Shown: piece after piece, positions 10,931 through 24,560 of the stretch | How the letters are laid out: each line of letters begins with the position of its first letter | How positions within the stretch are numbered: the first letter of the stretch is position 1 | Program-made: the position numbers and the translations under genes | Notes under the pieces: model-generated | What the model was told of the DNA's origin: nothing | Seen by the model: only the letters and a program-made list of their open reading frames with translations | The model's database searches: none | Origin: Anaspis maculata | Taxonomy: Eukaryota; Arthropoda; Insecta; Coleoptera; Scraptiidae | DNA length: 64,000 nucleotides | Reading direction: 5' to 3' | Assembly (NCBI GenBank): GCA_949128115.1 | Contig: OX421964.1 | Span: forward strand, 4,650,001-4,714,000

Positions 10931-13595
10931 GACTAGATCTCAAGCTGTTGAAAAGTGGAGATTGAGACGTTATGTTTACATTGTTCAGGTGAATAAAAGC
11001 TGTACTCCACGTAACAGCCTAAAATAGGCCGTAATAGTCCGGATGCTAGTTGCATAAAATGGAATGATCCTTGCACTTTTTGATGAGAAAATGCTACTTG
11101 GTGGAAATGTTCTTTGCATCATACTCTTCCGATCCAGAGAGGTAGCCATCAGCGCAATCCATGCCGGCAGCGTATACAGGGTGAAACAGAAAAAAAAAGT
11201 TGGAAAATTATATTTCTATAACCGAAGCATGTGGAAACGCGTAATTTACCACATACATCAACTGTTTTATGCTCATGAAGTCACAGCAAACCGTTTTTGA
11301 TTACCTTGAACCGTCTTGGAAATGTAGGGGAAAAACAGAAAAAAAAACAAAAACACTCTTTTTCCCATAAATGAGTGATTCTCAGAGATATTGACACAAT
11401 ACGTGGTATTTCTACAAAAAGTAATGTAAGGAATAATATGAGCTGAGTAGCCAATTCCCAAGCCAACTATTTCCAGAAATACGATTGTCAACTTTTTTTT
11501 TCCTCTTGAGCACCATCTTGAATCTGCCCTGTTAGGCATCGTTAAAAAAGTGATTGGTTATCATGATAATGGTAATACGTGATCATTGCATTGTAAAAAC
11601 AACCTTCTTATCATAATTAAGTGACCTCTTCGGCGGGAAAGAATTGCCATTCACGTATTTTCTGGCTCTTCAAAGCTTTAATGCCCATGATGGCATTTGC
11701 AACATCTGGAGTGGTAAAATATCTTACGCATTATGAACCTTCATGTACTTTGAGGTAGCCTACCAAGTTTTGCGATCATCAATTGAAAGGTTTGTTCTTA
11801 AAAGTTGTTTGAACAAAATTTGTTTCATTTTTTTATGGAAAATGCAAGATATTGGATCTTTCACCCTTATTTTATCTCTCGTTGAGGAAAGCCTGAAACC
11901 GAAAGTCTCCAAAATTTTTATGCTAATGGTTCACTGAAAACTGCTCTTCAATGTGTAGTTGTCAAAATCTTCATAGTTGCGTTCAGATATTAGACAAAGA
12001 GCGACAAAGAAGTAGTTCATGCAGTGAAAAAAGACACAACTTTCAATGCAACGGAGAAATCCCGGAAATGTCCCTTTTGGATAGGCTTCCCGCAATACAC
12101 AGGTTCTGTAAGACTCTCAAGCGTGGGTGAAAGGCTTGAAACATTACTAACTTAAGGCTCTAACAGTGTACCAAATTGCACATTTATGTTATAGAAAGCA
12201 AGGTCTCCAGACAGCTTTCAGTCTAGTTCGGGACTAGTTTTTTTTCGACTGTAATTTATGTCTTTTTTTACTGCATGAACTTCTTTGTCGCTCTCTGTCT
12301 GGAATCTGAACGCAACTATGCAATTTTTGACAACCACACATTGAAGAGCACTTCCCACTGAACCATTACCATGAAAAATTCGGAGACTTACGGTTTCAGG
12401 CTATCCTCAGTGAGGGATCAAGTAAGGGTGAGAGACCCAATATTTTGTATTTTTCATAAAAAAACTACACAAATTTTGTTCAAACAGCTTTTAAGAACAA
12501 ACCTCTCAATTGATGATGGTGGAACTTGGTAGGCTACCTCAAAGTACATCAAGGTTCATAATGCGTAACATATTTCACCATTCCAGATGTTACAAATGCT
12601 ATCATGGGCACCAAAGCTTTGAAGAGCCAAAAAATACTTAAATGACAATTCTTTCCCGCCGACGAGATCATTATATTATGATAAGGAGGTTGTTTTTGCG
12701 ATGCAATGATTTCATGTTGCCATTTTTATAATAACCATTCACTTTTTCAACAATGCCTTACAGGGCAGATTCAAGATGGTGCTCAAGATGAAAAAAAAGT
12801 TGACAATCGTATTTCTGGAAATAGTTGGCTTAGAAATTGGCTACCCAGCTAATATAATTTCTAACATTACTTTTTGTTGAAATACCAAGTACTGTGTCAA
12901 TATCTGGAAGATTTATCTATTTATGGAAAATAGAGCGCTCTTGCTTTTTTTTTCTGGTTTTTCCCTACATTTCAAAGACGGTTCAAGGTAATCAAGAACA
13001 GTTCGCCGAGACTTCATAAGCATGAAATAGTTAATGTATGTGGTGAATTACACGCCTCCCCATGTTTCGGTTAATTAAATATAATTTTTCAACTTTTTTT
13101 TTTGTATCACCCTGTATAGGCCGCCGGCATGAATGACGCTGATGGCTACCTTTCTGGATCGGAAGAGTACGATGCAAAGAACATTTCCACCGAGTGGCAT
13201 CTTCTCATCAAAAAATGCAAGGTACTTTCAACTAGCATCCGGACTATAACGACCTACATTGAGCAATATAGACCAAATACATTTTTGAATGAATTGAAGT
13301 AAATAAATTATATTAGGGTTGAAATCAATTTACTCCCATAGTTTCAATGACACAAATCAGACAATGAATTTTTTCAACATTGTGGATCATTTCCACCAAA
13401 AAATCGAGGAAGCCTATTTCAGGCCGTTAAAAAGGTCTTTTCAGGACAGTAAATCCGATTTTGTCAGTTTCAGGCCTTTGGCAAAAGAAAGGGGTGTCAA
13501 AAGCAATGTTTTTTCAACACTAATATTTATTTCAAGGTCTCATGCACATGCCCAAAACTTAAATAAAAAGGCATTTTGCCTAGAATCCAGTCTCT
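10931..13595. mobile_element. hAT-like element, copy B, carrying a nested palindrome
   Basis: The left end at 10931 and interior parallel copy A. The right end at 13577-13595 (GCCTAGAATCCAGTCTCTA) is the inverse of the start of copy A at 10171. The 8 bp before copy A (cttgggag, 10163-10170) and after copy B (cttagaag, 13596-13603) agree at 6 of 8 positions. This suggests the tandem pair was inserted as one unit with an 8-bp duplication, as for hAT elements. Confidence 0.6.
11020..13265. repeat. 2.2-kb imperfect palindrome nested in the hAT-like element
   Basis: Left and right halves are inverted copies centred near 12143. For example, the block CTAGTTGCATAAAATGGAAT at 11047 pairs with ACTAGCATCCGGACTAT near 13235, and AGGTAGCCTACC near 11752 pairs with GGTAGGCTACCTC near 12530. 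Inner ends carry ACAGGGTGAAACAG / TATCACCCTGTA. Arms are diverged and have lost open frames. It is a fold-back type element. Confidence 0.8.
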
Positions 13596-13603
13596 ACTTA
13601 GAA

Positions 13604-14577
13604 GGCATAAAATTGCCGGCTGATGAGCATTTTGAAAGCTGATGTGCCCCACAAGAATTGCACTTTATAAAAATAATGGCTACTGCTACCATTTTCATTG
13701 TGAATCGTTTTAAGGGAGTTTTCTCGTACATATTGATCTTTTTGCACTTTTCTATCGATCTCTCAAATTACGGAGCAAAAGTCATTTGACTGCAGCCTGG
13801 CTCTCAAGAAGGCGCAGGGGGTAACGCCACCATTTATTCCAATCGATGTTACTGGAAAAAAAATTCTGAGTTTTAGCCTTGTGAGATAACAGAAACAAAT
13901 CTGGAGACCTTTGAATCAAAACAGAAAAAGCTCCTTTACAATGCTTACTTCGAAGGGCTGTGTCCCTGTGTCATTGTTGTTACTCACCTCAGAAAAGTAT
14001 GTTCTTCTCAGAAATTCTGGGTCGATTTTCTGAGTAACGAAGCTAGAATGAAATCAACTGAAAGAAAGCTCCCAAGAAAATGCAGGGAGTGATCTTATTA
14101 CTTTTGAGCGCCGCCGACAAAAAAAAGTGATTTCCTAGATCTTGGTCCTTATAACTTCAGAATCCACAAAATTCTTGGAAATTCCTAATTTTAGAGGAAA
14201 GTTACACAAGCTCAGCCAAAGTTTCCAGAATTGACAAAAAATTGTTGAAGTTATGCCTCTAGAGACTGCAGTGTAATAAATATCGACTAAAGTTGCAAAG
14301 AATAAGAAAAGACTTTTCAATGATGTGCCACTCGACCTAACGTTATCAATAAGAAGGTGAGAAGAACGTTGCTCACCCCCTTTTGCACTTTTGTCGTAAT
14401 GATTTGTTATAAAAAGCTGAGCCGTGTGGAAGCAGAACAGTTTTGACCTGTTTTTTTTTATTGTATGTCGTGAAGAAGAAACAGGAGCATATCTCAAAAA
14501 AGCCTTTCCTTATTCAACAGTAGATATCTATTGAGTGCTAAGCATTTCTGTCTATGCTCTTTTTTTTTAATTTTTAG
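13604..14577. other. Gene-1 5' intronic or upstream sequence, tandemly duplicated
   Basis: About 13860-14560 is a diverged direct copy of about 16300-17110 (for example GAAGGGCTGT...TGTTGT...TACT blocks and the GTGTGGAAGCAGAA / CATGCAGAAGCAAA block). The copy precedes exon A1 and the other precedes exon A2, so each is the upstream intron of an A-type exon. No signal-peptide exon could be identified here. Confidence 0.6.
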
Positions 14578-17500
14578 AAGCTTCGTTACAAGAGCAAGGA
14601 CCTCGCAAACCAACAAAAGGAAGGGGTAAGTTCTATTTTTTATTCTATTACATACCTACGTACCCACTTGTTTTCCGTGAAAATAGAAAGAACTTTTTGC
14701 GGACAAAACGAGATATCAGTCACACTTGCCACCAAGAGGACTACTGTTCTGTATCTTGACTATCTCGTATTGTCCGTAATCATAATTATTCAATATTCAT
14801 ACCCAATACAATTCCCGTCGGTACAATGTATTTGTAATAACAGATTTATCGCGAAGCATGCGTATTATCTGGGAAATGGTTGTGGGCAGATAACATAGTG
14901 GGTAGGTGAAGGATAGGGAATGATCGAGATGGAGAACCCAGTCCTCATCGAGATTGATTGTATTGTATAGTCATTTTGTTATTCTCCCAGATAAATTCCC
15001 AGAACCCCAGATAAACTGGAAGGTCCAGAATTCAACTGTTGTCTAGATTTTCACCCACCCTTTACCCTATCAACAACATCCTTGCTTCAGATTTTTGAAA
15101 ACGATATGCCCATTGCTCGTAACACCATATGCTATTATAATGAAAATCGTAAGTCTCGGAATTTTTCTCCGTTAATTGATTTTGACCCCCAGCCCCCTTT
15201 ATAATCACTTTCAATTATTTGATTTAAATTTGTTAAAATTATTACTTCATTACGCTTCTGCTCAGTTCTCATAAGAATCGAAATTTCTGCAATTTCATGT
15301 TATTTTCTAGACTTCGACTCCCAACCCCCTCGACAACCACCCCAATGTACTACTTGGACTGTTCCAGTTACTTTTCCCATGGAAACAATTTCGATTTGAG
15401 CCAGTTTGAGGATAATTAAAAATGTTGAGACAATTCCAAATTTGGACCTTATTGAGCGTGTAGGGGAAAAACTGTTCATAGGAGGGGTCCAATTTTTTTG
15501 GAATATATACACCTATTTCTCGAGTAAGGATCTACAACTCGAAAAAAATCAGCCAAGTTCTCTTCTGTGATGAGCCGCATAAAATTAAAACACACTTGTC
15601 TCGACACTATCACAAAGTCGCAATACCTATAGTGCGCGATCCGTTTGTCATAATGGCTCACAGATCGTTCAATATCCAACACATTTGAATTCATCATTTC
15701 AACTTTTTTCTCTAATTTTCAAGGTAATGTCAAGTCGAGTGTCAAGGCAATGCAACGTCGCCTCGCACGTGTGCAGGAAGAAGTTGATTATCCTGGTAAG
15801 TTTTTTTTTCCATACAACTAAATACATTTTTCGTAATAGTCTAGTGACAACGCTAGCTGGCTTTCTAGTCTTGCAGTTCCAAAAACCAGAAAGGTATCAA
15901 ACATTGCAAGAATTAGAGACCGTCATTTACGTCATCTAGCTCCGTCACTCAACAACTTAGGCCCAGTTGCTCACTTCAAGTTTAACTTCAAACTTGGTTT
16001 GGTTGCCATAGATTTAATTGTTGCAACAATTATTTCCGTAGTAATCAAACCGGGTTTTTTAGCTAAACTTGAAGTGAGCAACCCGGCGTCAGCCAGAAAA
16101 ATTGATATCATTTTGCTGAATGGTTGATAGAATTGAGAAAGAAACCTATTACATTGTTCAGCGAAATCGTTTCGACATTTAAGAGACTGTGCCTCATGTG
16201 CCTCTATGAAAAATGCACTTTTTGAGATTTTGAAATCTGTTTCTTTTTATTGAGAATTGCTGTTAGGATATTGGCATCGTTTTCACGCGTTTCACAAGAA
16301 AAAAACACTGAATCTATGAGTCTTAACCATGTGAGATTAACGGAAAAACGATTCGACCAATGGATGCAGAGAAGCACTTGCAAGGCTCCTTCGCAATAAT
16401 TCCTTTGAAGGGCTGTATCACTGTTGTCACTTACTTCAAAAAAGTTTATCATACTGACTCTTCGGCGACTCTGTGTTCATCCTCGAGCTAACGAACTGAA
16501 CTTAGATAAACTGTGGCGGCTAGCCCCCAAGTGGCTGCTGGGGATAACCACATTATACTTCTAGGCGTTGCGAGCTGAGAAATCTGATTTTGCGGACCTT
16601 AGTCCTGGGAGTCCTAAGGTTCGCAGAATTGCTGGGAATTCGTTATACAAAACTGGAATTCAATCAATCCGTTGCTAGGCCCAAGATCGTGCTAGTTGCC
16701 AACCGCTTTTGGGCGTTGACATGAGAAAACTGATTCTGTAGGTAGTAATCCCTGTAGTCCCTCAACCAATTGAGATTGAAAAAACTTTTCAGCTTTTAAA
16801 GAAATACAGATTGGTAGCTAGCGAACAGACCAAAGAACAGACAAAGATAATTAGCGACTCGAATTTGGGAAAGCTTCAGTGTTGCCAACAGTATCGTATG
16901 ATCCGTTGAAAGATGTGCTGCTCGACCTGATGTGATTCATAAAAAAAACGTCACCATGCGCCGCGCATGCGCCACGATGCGATGAGCCGTAAAGAGGTGA
17001 AAAGTTATTTCTGACCCTCTTGCAGTAACGTTATATCATATTTTGCCAAAGAGAGTTGAGTCATGCAGAAGCAAATTGGATCTGTTTTGCCATATCTTAG
17101 AGACACCATCTATTTAGTATTTATCGCATTTCCTTTGTGGACCAGAAGTTACAAGATATCCAAATTTCTGCCACATTCACCAGGACATGGATTTTCTGAT
17201 GAAATGAGCGGGATCCATTCACTACGCGTTCATCCATCTCTGAAATGTTCAACCGAGTGTTCAACATTATCAAGTGCCTATCTCGGTGCTTATCATTGTT
17301 TCTGAATACTATAGCTCTTGTTTTATTTTCCAGGTTTGGGAGAATTAGAAGGTGAGCTCTGTTCTTTCTATATAACTATAGAAGCACTACAGTAGCAATA
17401 GCACATCTACAAGTAGGGTTTCACTTGAAATGTATAAGGTGGTCGGTTGACTAGCTTTTCAATGTTGAATAAGAATATTGAGATATGATCAATGTTTTAT

Positions 17501-20500
17501 CCATTTTTTTTTTCCCAGAACCCGAGCTAGAACCTGACTTGATGGATGAATCCAAAACCGATGGGGAGAGCGGAACTGAGGAACATCGTGAGTTCTCTGA
17601 ATACATATAACTAAATAGGTTCATTTTCTGTGACAGTCTAGTGGAAAGCTGCGGAGCTAGCTGGCTTTTTAATCTTATAGTTTTGAAAATCAAAGTTGTA
17701 TCAAACATCAAACAGGGTATCACAAAAGGTTAAGGCGGTCATTTTCAGTGGCTTCAGAGATTCCCAATTCTAGATATTTCAGAGGAGCCTATTCGAACTT
17801 CAGCTTAATCGATCCTTCAAGTTATAGAACTTGACATAGTTCAATTGGAAGCTAGACTCCAAGGGGTGTGGAAAGTAAGCGCACCTGTAGTGTACTCCTG
17901 ATCGAATCAGGATCCAAAAAACTCCAGCAACTCTGAGAAAAATTCAGAACACTAGCCATCTGGAAGATTACAATAAAACACCAGTGTAATGTTGACTGCA
18001 AAGAAAATTGGAAAACCTGTGAATGATGTTATATTTGACCTAATATTCGGGCTTTTTAAAAAAAAAAAGGAGGTGGAATGCCCAAAAGCCCCCTGTTGTG
18101 TTTTTGTTGGGCCACCCTGTATAGGAAATTGTTTACACGCCAATTCGCATTATTTCAGAATGAGAGAAATTATTGCATCGCCACATACAGGAAGGGACGG
18201 TGATGGGATAATCAAAACCGCGATATTGGAGTTTATTCGAACGTTGTGGCCGTTGACCATAATAAGAATATATTGTGCTACGGTATTAGGGTTTACCTTG
18301 TTCGAAATTTAACGTGCTGATTTACTTGTAAAAAAACTGCACTTCATTCACTACTACCGATACAACTAAATAACGCACACTATTAATAATCACTCAGGAA
18401 TTTACAATATCGCTTGAGATGTTATCGCCACGGTCGCTCGATTCCAACTCTCTCTGATGCCAGGTCGAGTTCCTCTCTTATAGTGGCATCGATGGTTCTG
18501 GATGCTTCCTGTTTGATCGTTGGAGTTTCCAGCACACAAGGATTCTTCTGGTATCTGCGTCGATAATATATGCGTACTTTCTACGGCACCTCCACCAGAT
18601 GTCTCGACGTGTCGTGACCTACCGCTGCAGTCTCTCGATGCTATCCGAATGCAACGCGGAAATCTAGATTTCTCTGGAAAGAGCCGGGATGGTTGCGAGC
18701 TTCGTAACAATACTTATTATACATGATTGTGTGAATCTGAATATGTACCTATTCAAAACTTGAAGCTCATCTCATGTGGTTCTATTGTATTACGCGCTGA
18801 TCATTTTTTGTGCAACATTCAACTTTTTTATTTGAAGTTCCAGGCGAGGTTCCAGGTTTGACGCATCAACTTGGGAAAGGTGAGTTTAACTCTTTCCATA
18901 TGCTCTTTTTTCCTTAACAATAGCACACCTACAGGGTGTTCTAATGATTAGGAGAAATAAGAGTGGTCGGTCTAGGTTATGCGATAAAACAAAAATACCA
19001 ACAAAAACTCGTCGCGGAAGAAATAACATTCTTTAACACAAATCAATAAAGTTCAGTCCTAACAATTTGATTTCTTCTGTATACTTGAAGATTGATAAGG
19101 TGATTTCCGCGCTTAAGCAAGCGTCAGCTTACATTCCACTGTTAAACAAGATTAAATCATTTTTCTCACCATCTTTTATTTTCAATGTTCTAGAACCTGG
19201 CTTGAAGGATGATGATTACGTGAAAATTCCAAGAAGTTTACTTGCTAGACTTGGTGAGTTGTTCTTATATAACTAGGTTATTTTCCAATGAGTTTGGTTA
19301 CGGAGCTGGTGGCTTTCTGATCTTGCGGTTTTGTAGTTTCGAGAGTCAGAATAAAACAGGTTATTTCAAAAGTTCGATTTTCCAAGAAACATCAAGTCAA
19401 GAAACATCTCGAAGTGTTTACAATGAATTCAAGTTCATTATCAATATTTTCATTGCAAACGGAATTACTGGGACGATTCAGATTTGGATCAATTTCAATG
19501 CAGCTCTGTATTTTGGACATTTGGCTTCACTCGATTTCTACCCCAAGGTTTTCCTACTTCAAGTTTTGGCTTCAACATGAACTTGATATTTTGAAAATCG
19601 GTTGACGGAGAAAAAGTTAACACTGGAATAGCAAAGTAATAATAATATGTTTTGATCACCCTGCATGGTTATAAAACAGATGGGCAAAAAAATCAACAGT
19701 TGGTCTAAGGTAGGTGATGAGGTCTATCCTCATGCATTTAGTGTTGAAATGGATAAGGAAAAATCTTTGTTCAAGCGGGGCTTGGTTGAACGTATCGGAG
19801 TTTTGGGACGTTTTACAAACCATCCTGTGAGCCACCCTGTATGAATTTTATTTGAAGACTCTCCAGATTCATATCTGTAGAATGAATTGTCAAAAAAAAA
19901 GGCTAACGGACAGCGCAAACCAAAATAAAATCGGTCGTGATAAAGAAAATTATCCTTTTTTGAAAAATTGCAAAATTTGTGAGTGTGACACATTTAGTGT
20001 TGCACAGTTTATATCCCGTCCGGTATCTCGCACTTGAACTAAATTAACCGCAAAATGACGATAAAGACAGGCCACGGCGAGGAAACTACATCCCCACATA
20101 CAAAAAGGACCGGAAAAAGACGAATCAAGAGCGCGCTATTTGAGTTTCTTTGAACGTCCTTGTGACCGTTGACAATTATTATGAAAATATACCAACTTAT
20201 ACCGGGTGATCATTTGAAAACTATCCAACTGGAATAACTCCCGATTCCTAGTGAATATTTCTTCGAGAAAAAACAGGTCGATTTTCATATCGAGGGGAAC
20301 ATCAAAAACATACATAGGCAAATTTCTATATCCACCCCCCTCGCCTCCACTCACCCCAACTTTGAAATTTCGGGTGACACTACCTACCTTGCGATACATC
20401 AAATTAAAGAGAAATAAATTTTCTTTCTGGGAAAAATATTTCCAAGATTTTCAACCCCACCCCCTTTTTCCTAAAAATTCTCTGACTGTCCCATTTTATA

Positions 20501-23500
20501 TTCTGGACCCCTCATTTTTTTCTCAATTTAGTCGGCGTCATCCTAAATAGCATCGAAGAAGAAAATTTTCGGTGGGAAAAGTGCTACCCAAATTTACCCC
20601 TTTGCTCTCCCCCACCTTAACTCCCAAATTAAACAAAACACTTCCTACTTTGTGATACATCAAATTGAAGGGAATTGAATTCTCTTTCTGGAAAGAATTT
20701 TTCTGAAATTTCCTCTCCCTCCATCAATAAATTGGTCATTTGGAGTATTCTAGGGGGGAAATGGGGGGCTTTGAAAATTGTGAAAAATCTTTTTCTGGAG
20801 AAGAATTCAATTTTCTTCAATTTGATGTATTACAAAGTGCGTATGGACCGTTTTAATAAGTGCATTATGGGTATATTTGTACAGTCAGTCATCGGTCGGT
20901 ACAGTAGAGACGTTGCCATGGTTCAGGTTCGAGTTGGCGGGAGTTGGGGATTTGATAGATTGATGGAGAAATTCAGTTGCCAAGTTGACAACTCACGTGC
21001 TTGAAAATGTCAAACAATTGCCGATTTCCCCAAAAAAATTGTTTTGCCTCTTCTACGAGGATATCTAGGTAATAATTCGTGTTTTCTCTACAAGTGTCGT
21101 GTTAAAATCGGGCGGCGAAATCGCAGATTGTGTAAGAAGAGGCGATTTGCTTCGGGAAATGTGGTTACATGGGTGTTTTTCACCTACCTCTCTATCAATG
21201 GTCTTGTGGGAACATGAATGTGTCATAAGCAGGCACACCTAAGCAGAACGTAGAAGCACAAACTAGCGTGGAAAGAAAGCACGTGAACGTGGTAAGCAGT
21301 TCGAGCAATGTGACCGAAGGCGAACCTGGGCGAACCCCAAACCATCGTACAATCATTTTCTGTCCATGTCAACTTGACGTAGTTTTACCGGCCGATGACT
21401 GACTGCACCAATATACCCAGAATGCATCTCATTTTGTTCGACTTATTAAAACGGCCCATTGACATTTTAGATTCTTAAGGTCAGGTTGGGGGAGCGAAGG
21501 GGTGAATTCGCTCCCCCCAGCGAGCGAAGGGGTAGCACTTTTTTTAGAGAAAATTTTCTCTTTTGATGCTGTGCAGGATGACGTTGACTGTATTGAAGGG
21601 AAATGGAGGTCAAGAATATCAACTTGGACACTCAGAGAAGTCTAGGAAAAAGGGGGGTGGGGTTGAAAAATTTCAAAATATTCTTTTTAAAAAGAGAATT
21701 CAATTCTCTTTAATTTGATGTATCGCAAGGTAGGCGGTGTTATTTGAAATTTCAAAGTTGGGGTGAGTGGGGGCGAGGGAGCTCAAGATATAAATTCTCC
21801 AACGTAGAGTTCAGATGTCCCCCTCGATATAAAAATCGACCTGTTTTTGCTCGAAGACATTTGCAGTAGGAATCGGGAGATATTGCAGGTGGATAGTTTT
21901 CAAATGATCACCCGGTATAATGCGATGTGTGAATGTATTGAGAACTCCAAGCTTATCTGATGTAAGTCTCTTGTATTGCATGCTGATCATCAATTAATTT
22001 GTGCCATATTTAAAATTCAAATTTCAAATTTCTAGCTTCGCCGCCTCCAGTTCCTGAGGAAGGTGAGTTCTATTCTTTTCATATACTTATTTCTCGTAAC
22101 CAGGTGTGCTAGTGATGAGGAGGAACGTACAGTGGTCGGTGGAGGTTATTCGATGGAAAAAAATCACAACAAGAACTCTTCACGGATGAAGAAACATGAT
22201 AAAATTGAAGCTTGAAAGGTAGTTTATTTACAATCACTATGTTAATTGATTCATTACATACCCTTTAAAAAATTGGGAACCAGCCTCTTGCCGACCTCTC
22301 GGGAAAATGAACAGCTCTGCTAACCAGTATGGATAATAAACACCTGCCTACTTCGCTTTTTAGTTTTGGCAGTAATGGGTGCTTTCCACCTAGACGGTAC
22401 AAATACCACCAGACGGCACATGTTCCATGGTGTGGCACAAAATTTTACGTGATCCAATGAACGGCGCAGAACCGAGTAAAAACACGTAGATGGAAAGCAC
22501 CGTTTGGAACCCGCACATGCGTAAATGGCAGGTGTACCGAACTTGAGGCTAGGTGGAAAGCACGCTTTGTTTGACAGCTCGGACTCGGGTATTTGATTTG
22601 TGGTTTTGAAAGGTTATGTTTTGGGTTATTCTATAATGATGGTGTTTGTTTCTTGTTCTAAACTTTGGAAGTCTGGAACAAAAAACGCCACGAAAATGTG
22701 CAATGAAACGTATTGCCCACCGGCATGGCATAATAATTTGGTTTATTGAATAAATTGCAGTAGGTGGAGGGTAGGTGAAACTATGTGGAAATTACCCCCT
22801 TTGAATTAATATGTATTGCTAGATAGCGCAGTACTCCGCTGGCTTTGATCGAACCGAGGATACCGTAAAGAGATTACCAAGTACGTAAGTGGATACAAAG
22901 AAGGACTTTGTAAAGAATAAAGAATTGGAAATATCCTTTGTTTTTAGTACGGAGTACTCACGAAACATAGCATACCAGGAGTCCTACCTTTTGCGGGAGG
23001 TACTCAGTTTGCGCAGTATTTATAAAATTTTCAATGTTGCTTTTGTAAAGACGTTGGATTTCTTCGCTCATTACCTAACGTTCTCTTTCTTCAAAAAAGT
23101 TTGTAATCTGCCATACTTCGAGATATCAATTTTTTGATTCATTTTCAGAGTTGCCCGAATCATTGAGTACATATAGCTCAAAGTGTTGACGCTTTCTTGT
23201 CTTTGGGCTTTGGCCAACTGACCAAAGTACGCCAGAGGCACATTTCCCGTCAGAGAATGGGCTCCCTTCGCCATTGCCACTCCTTGAACAAGGTGTACGC
23301 TTTTTCGTATCTCGCTCTACTTTTATCTGGGAGCAATTGGCCAGACACATGCTTTGCGGCCAGCCGCAATTCGGGCGTTGTAAGTTCCATGTCACTCTGA
23401 CTATCCATTTTAAAGTTTTGAACTGAACTGGTTCGAAAGAAATATGGAAATTGACAGCAAATTCAAATTTTGTTTTAGAAACACGTCCAATCCCAAGCCT

Positions 23501-24560
23501 ACTTGATTCAATTTTTTGATACGACTGCACAAAAAATAAACCTTCCATAATTCTTAATGTTTAATCGCCAAATATTTTACGAAAATAATTAAATTTTTCG
23601 ATTCTGTGGACTATTAAAGAGAATAAGTACCCATACTTGCTATTTTTTGCCTATAAACCCTGTTTTCAAGATTGGCGCCTACTCACTATTTGAGTATGGA
23701 TGAAAAACACGTGCATAGTCTATCCTTCGATATATCCATAGTAAAATATCTTGGAAATGGCTTGGTTTTATTCATTTATCTATTTTTATTCGCAAAATTC
23801 GTAGGAATAAATTTACGTTCTATACTGAGTGTGAATGAATTGATTTCTTTTGTAAAATATCCATAGCTTTTCAGTTTCGTTGACCGTTATGATGAAAAAC
23901 CAATTTTATAATAACTTTCAACAAACGTAAAGTACATGATTGTGAATAAAATAGTATACGAACTACGGTAGTAAGCTTCATTACAGCCTCGAGCCCTACC
24001 TTACCTCGGCGCTTTGCGCCTCGGTTATGTATCTTGGCTCTCGCCTGTTATATGACGCTTCCTACCTGAGTATGTAATATACTATTCCACGCTTGGATGC
24101 GTGAGTAGTCGAGAAATCAAATGACCTGTTAGTAAACCGGCGCTAAAGCACTAGGGCAGAACCAGGAACCACTGGTGGAACCAAAATTCTCAAAACTGAC
24201 CTCTGTGCCGTAAGAATTTATAATTTGGTCTTCAGAAGTTGAGACGCCTTGCTCTTGCTGCTATCTCTCTTTTGCGAGGTAGATCTGAAAAATTGTGATT
24301 TAAAGCTTGGCTGAGCAAAACCACAATGGATTATTGGATTTTTCCCGGCTCTTGGCTTTCTTGAATTGAAAAACACTGTCCAAGTAAATTTGTCCAAAGT
24401 GACAAATGTACGGAAGCCGTTCATTAGGCGTCGACTAATATTGTAATTTTCAATAAAATACAATTATTGTTCTTACCATCTTTTATTTTCAATTTTCCAG
24501 AACCTGACTTGGTGGATGATGGTTACGTGAAAATTCCAACAAGCGTACTTGCTAGTGTTG
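14578..24560 (+). CDS. Gene 1 exons A1/B1-A4/B4: four tandem two-exon units
   Basis: Short A exons (14578, 17334, 18844, 22036) alternate with longer B exons (15724, 17519, 19194, 24501). Introns after all B exons are homologous: GT donor, then a CTA(G)..GCTAG(C)TGGC..CTTGCAG block. Introns after A exons share GTGAGTTCTA..TTC..ATA and an AACAATAGCACA.CTACA block. B3 and B4 encode near-identical peptides (EPGLKDDDYVKIPRSLLARL and EPDLVDDGYVKIPTSVLASV). B2 starts EPELEPDLMDE and B1 is diverged and basic. A exons encode 6-16 codons (GLGELE in A2, ASPPPVPEE in A4). The unit arose by repeated intragenic duplication followed by fast exon divergence; the introns are better conserved than the exons. 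Confidence 0.75.

Noticed and set aside
13135..13280. Possible first exon starting MNDADGYLSGSEEYD
   Set aside because: It lies in the arm of the 2.2-kb palindrome and is shared with the opposite arm. It lacks a signal peptide and its donor (GTACTT) is poor.
23148..23195. Extra microexon after a TTTTCAG acceptor
   Set aside because: No donor in phase 1; the frame stops shortly after.
23126..23548. 140-aa minus-strand protein gene
   Set aside because: An ATG-started frame but no recognisable domain, splice context or poly(A) signal; it lies in a TE-rich intron of gene 1.
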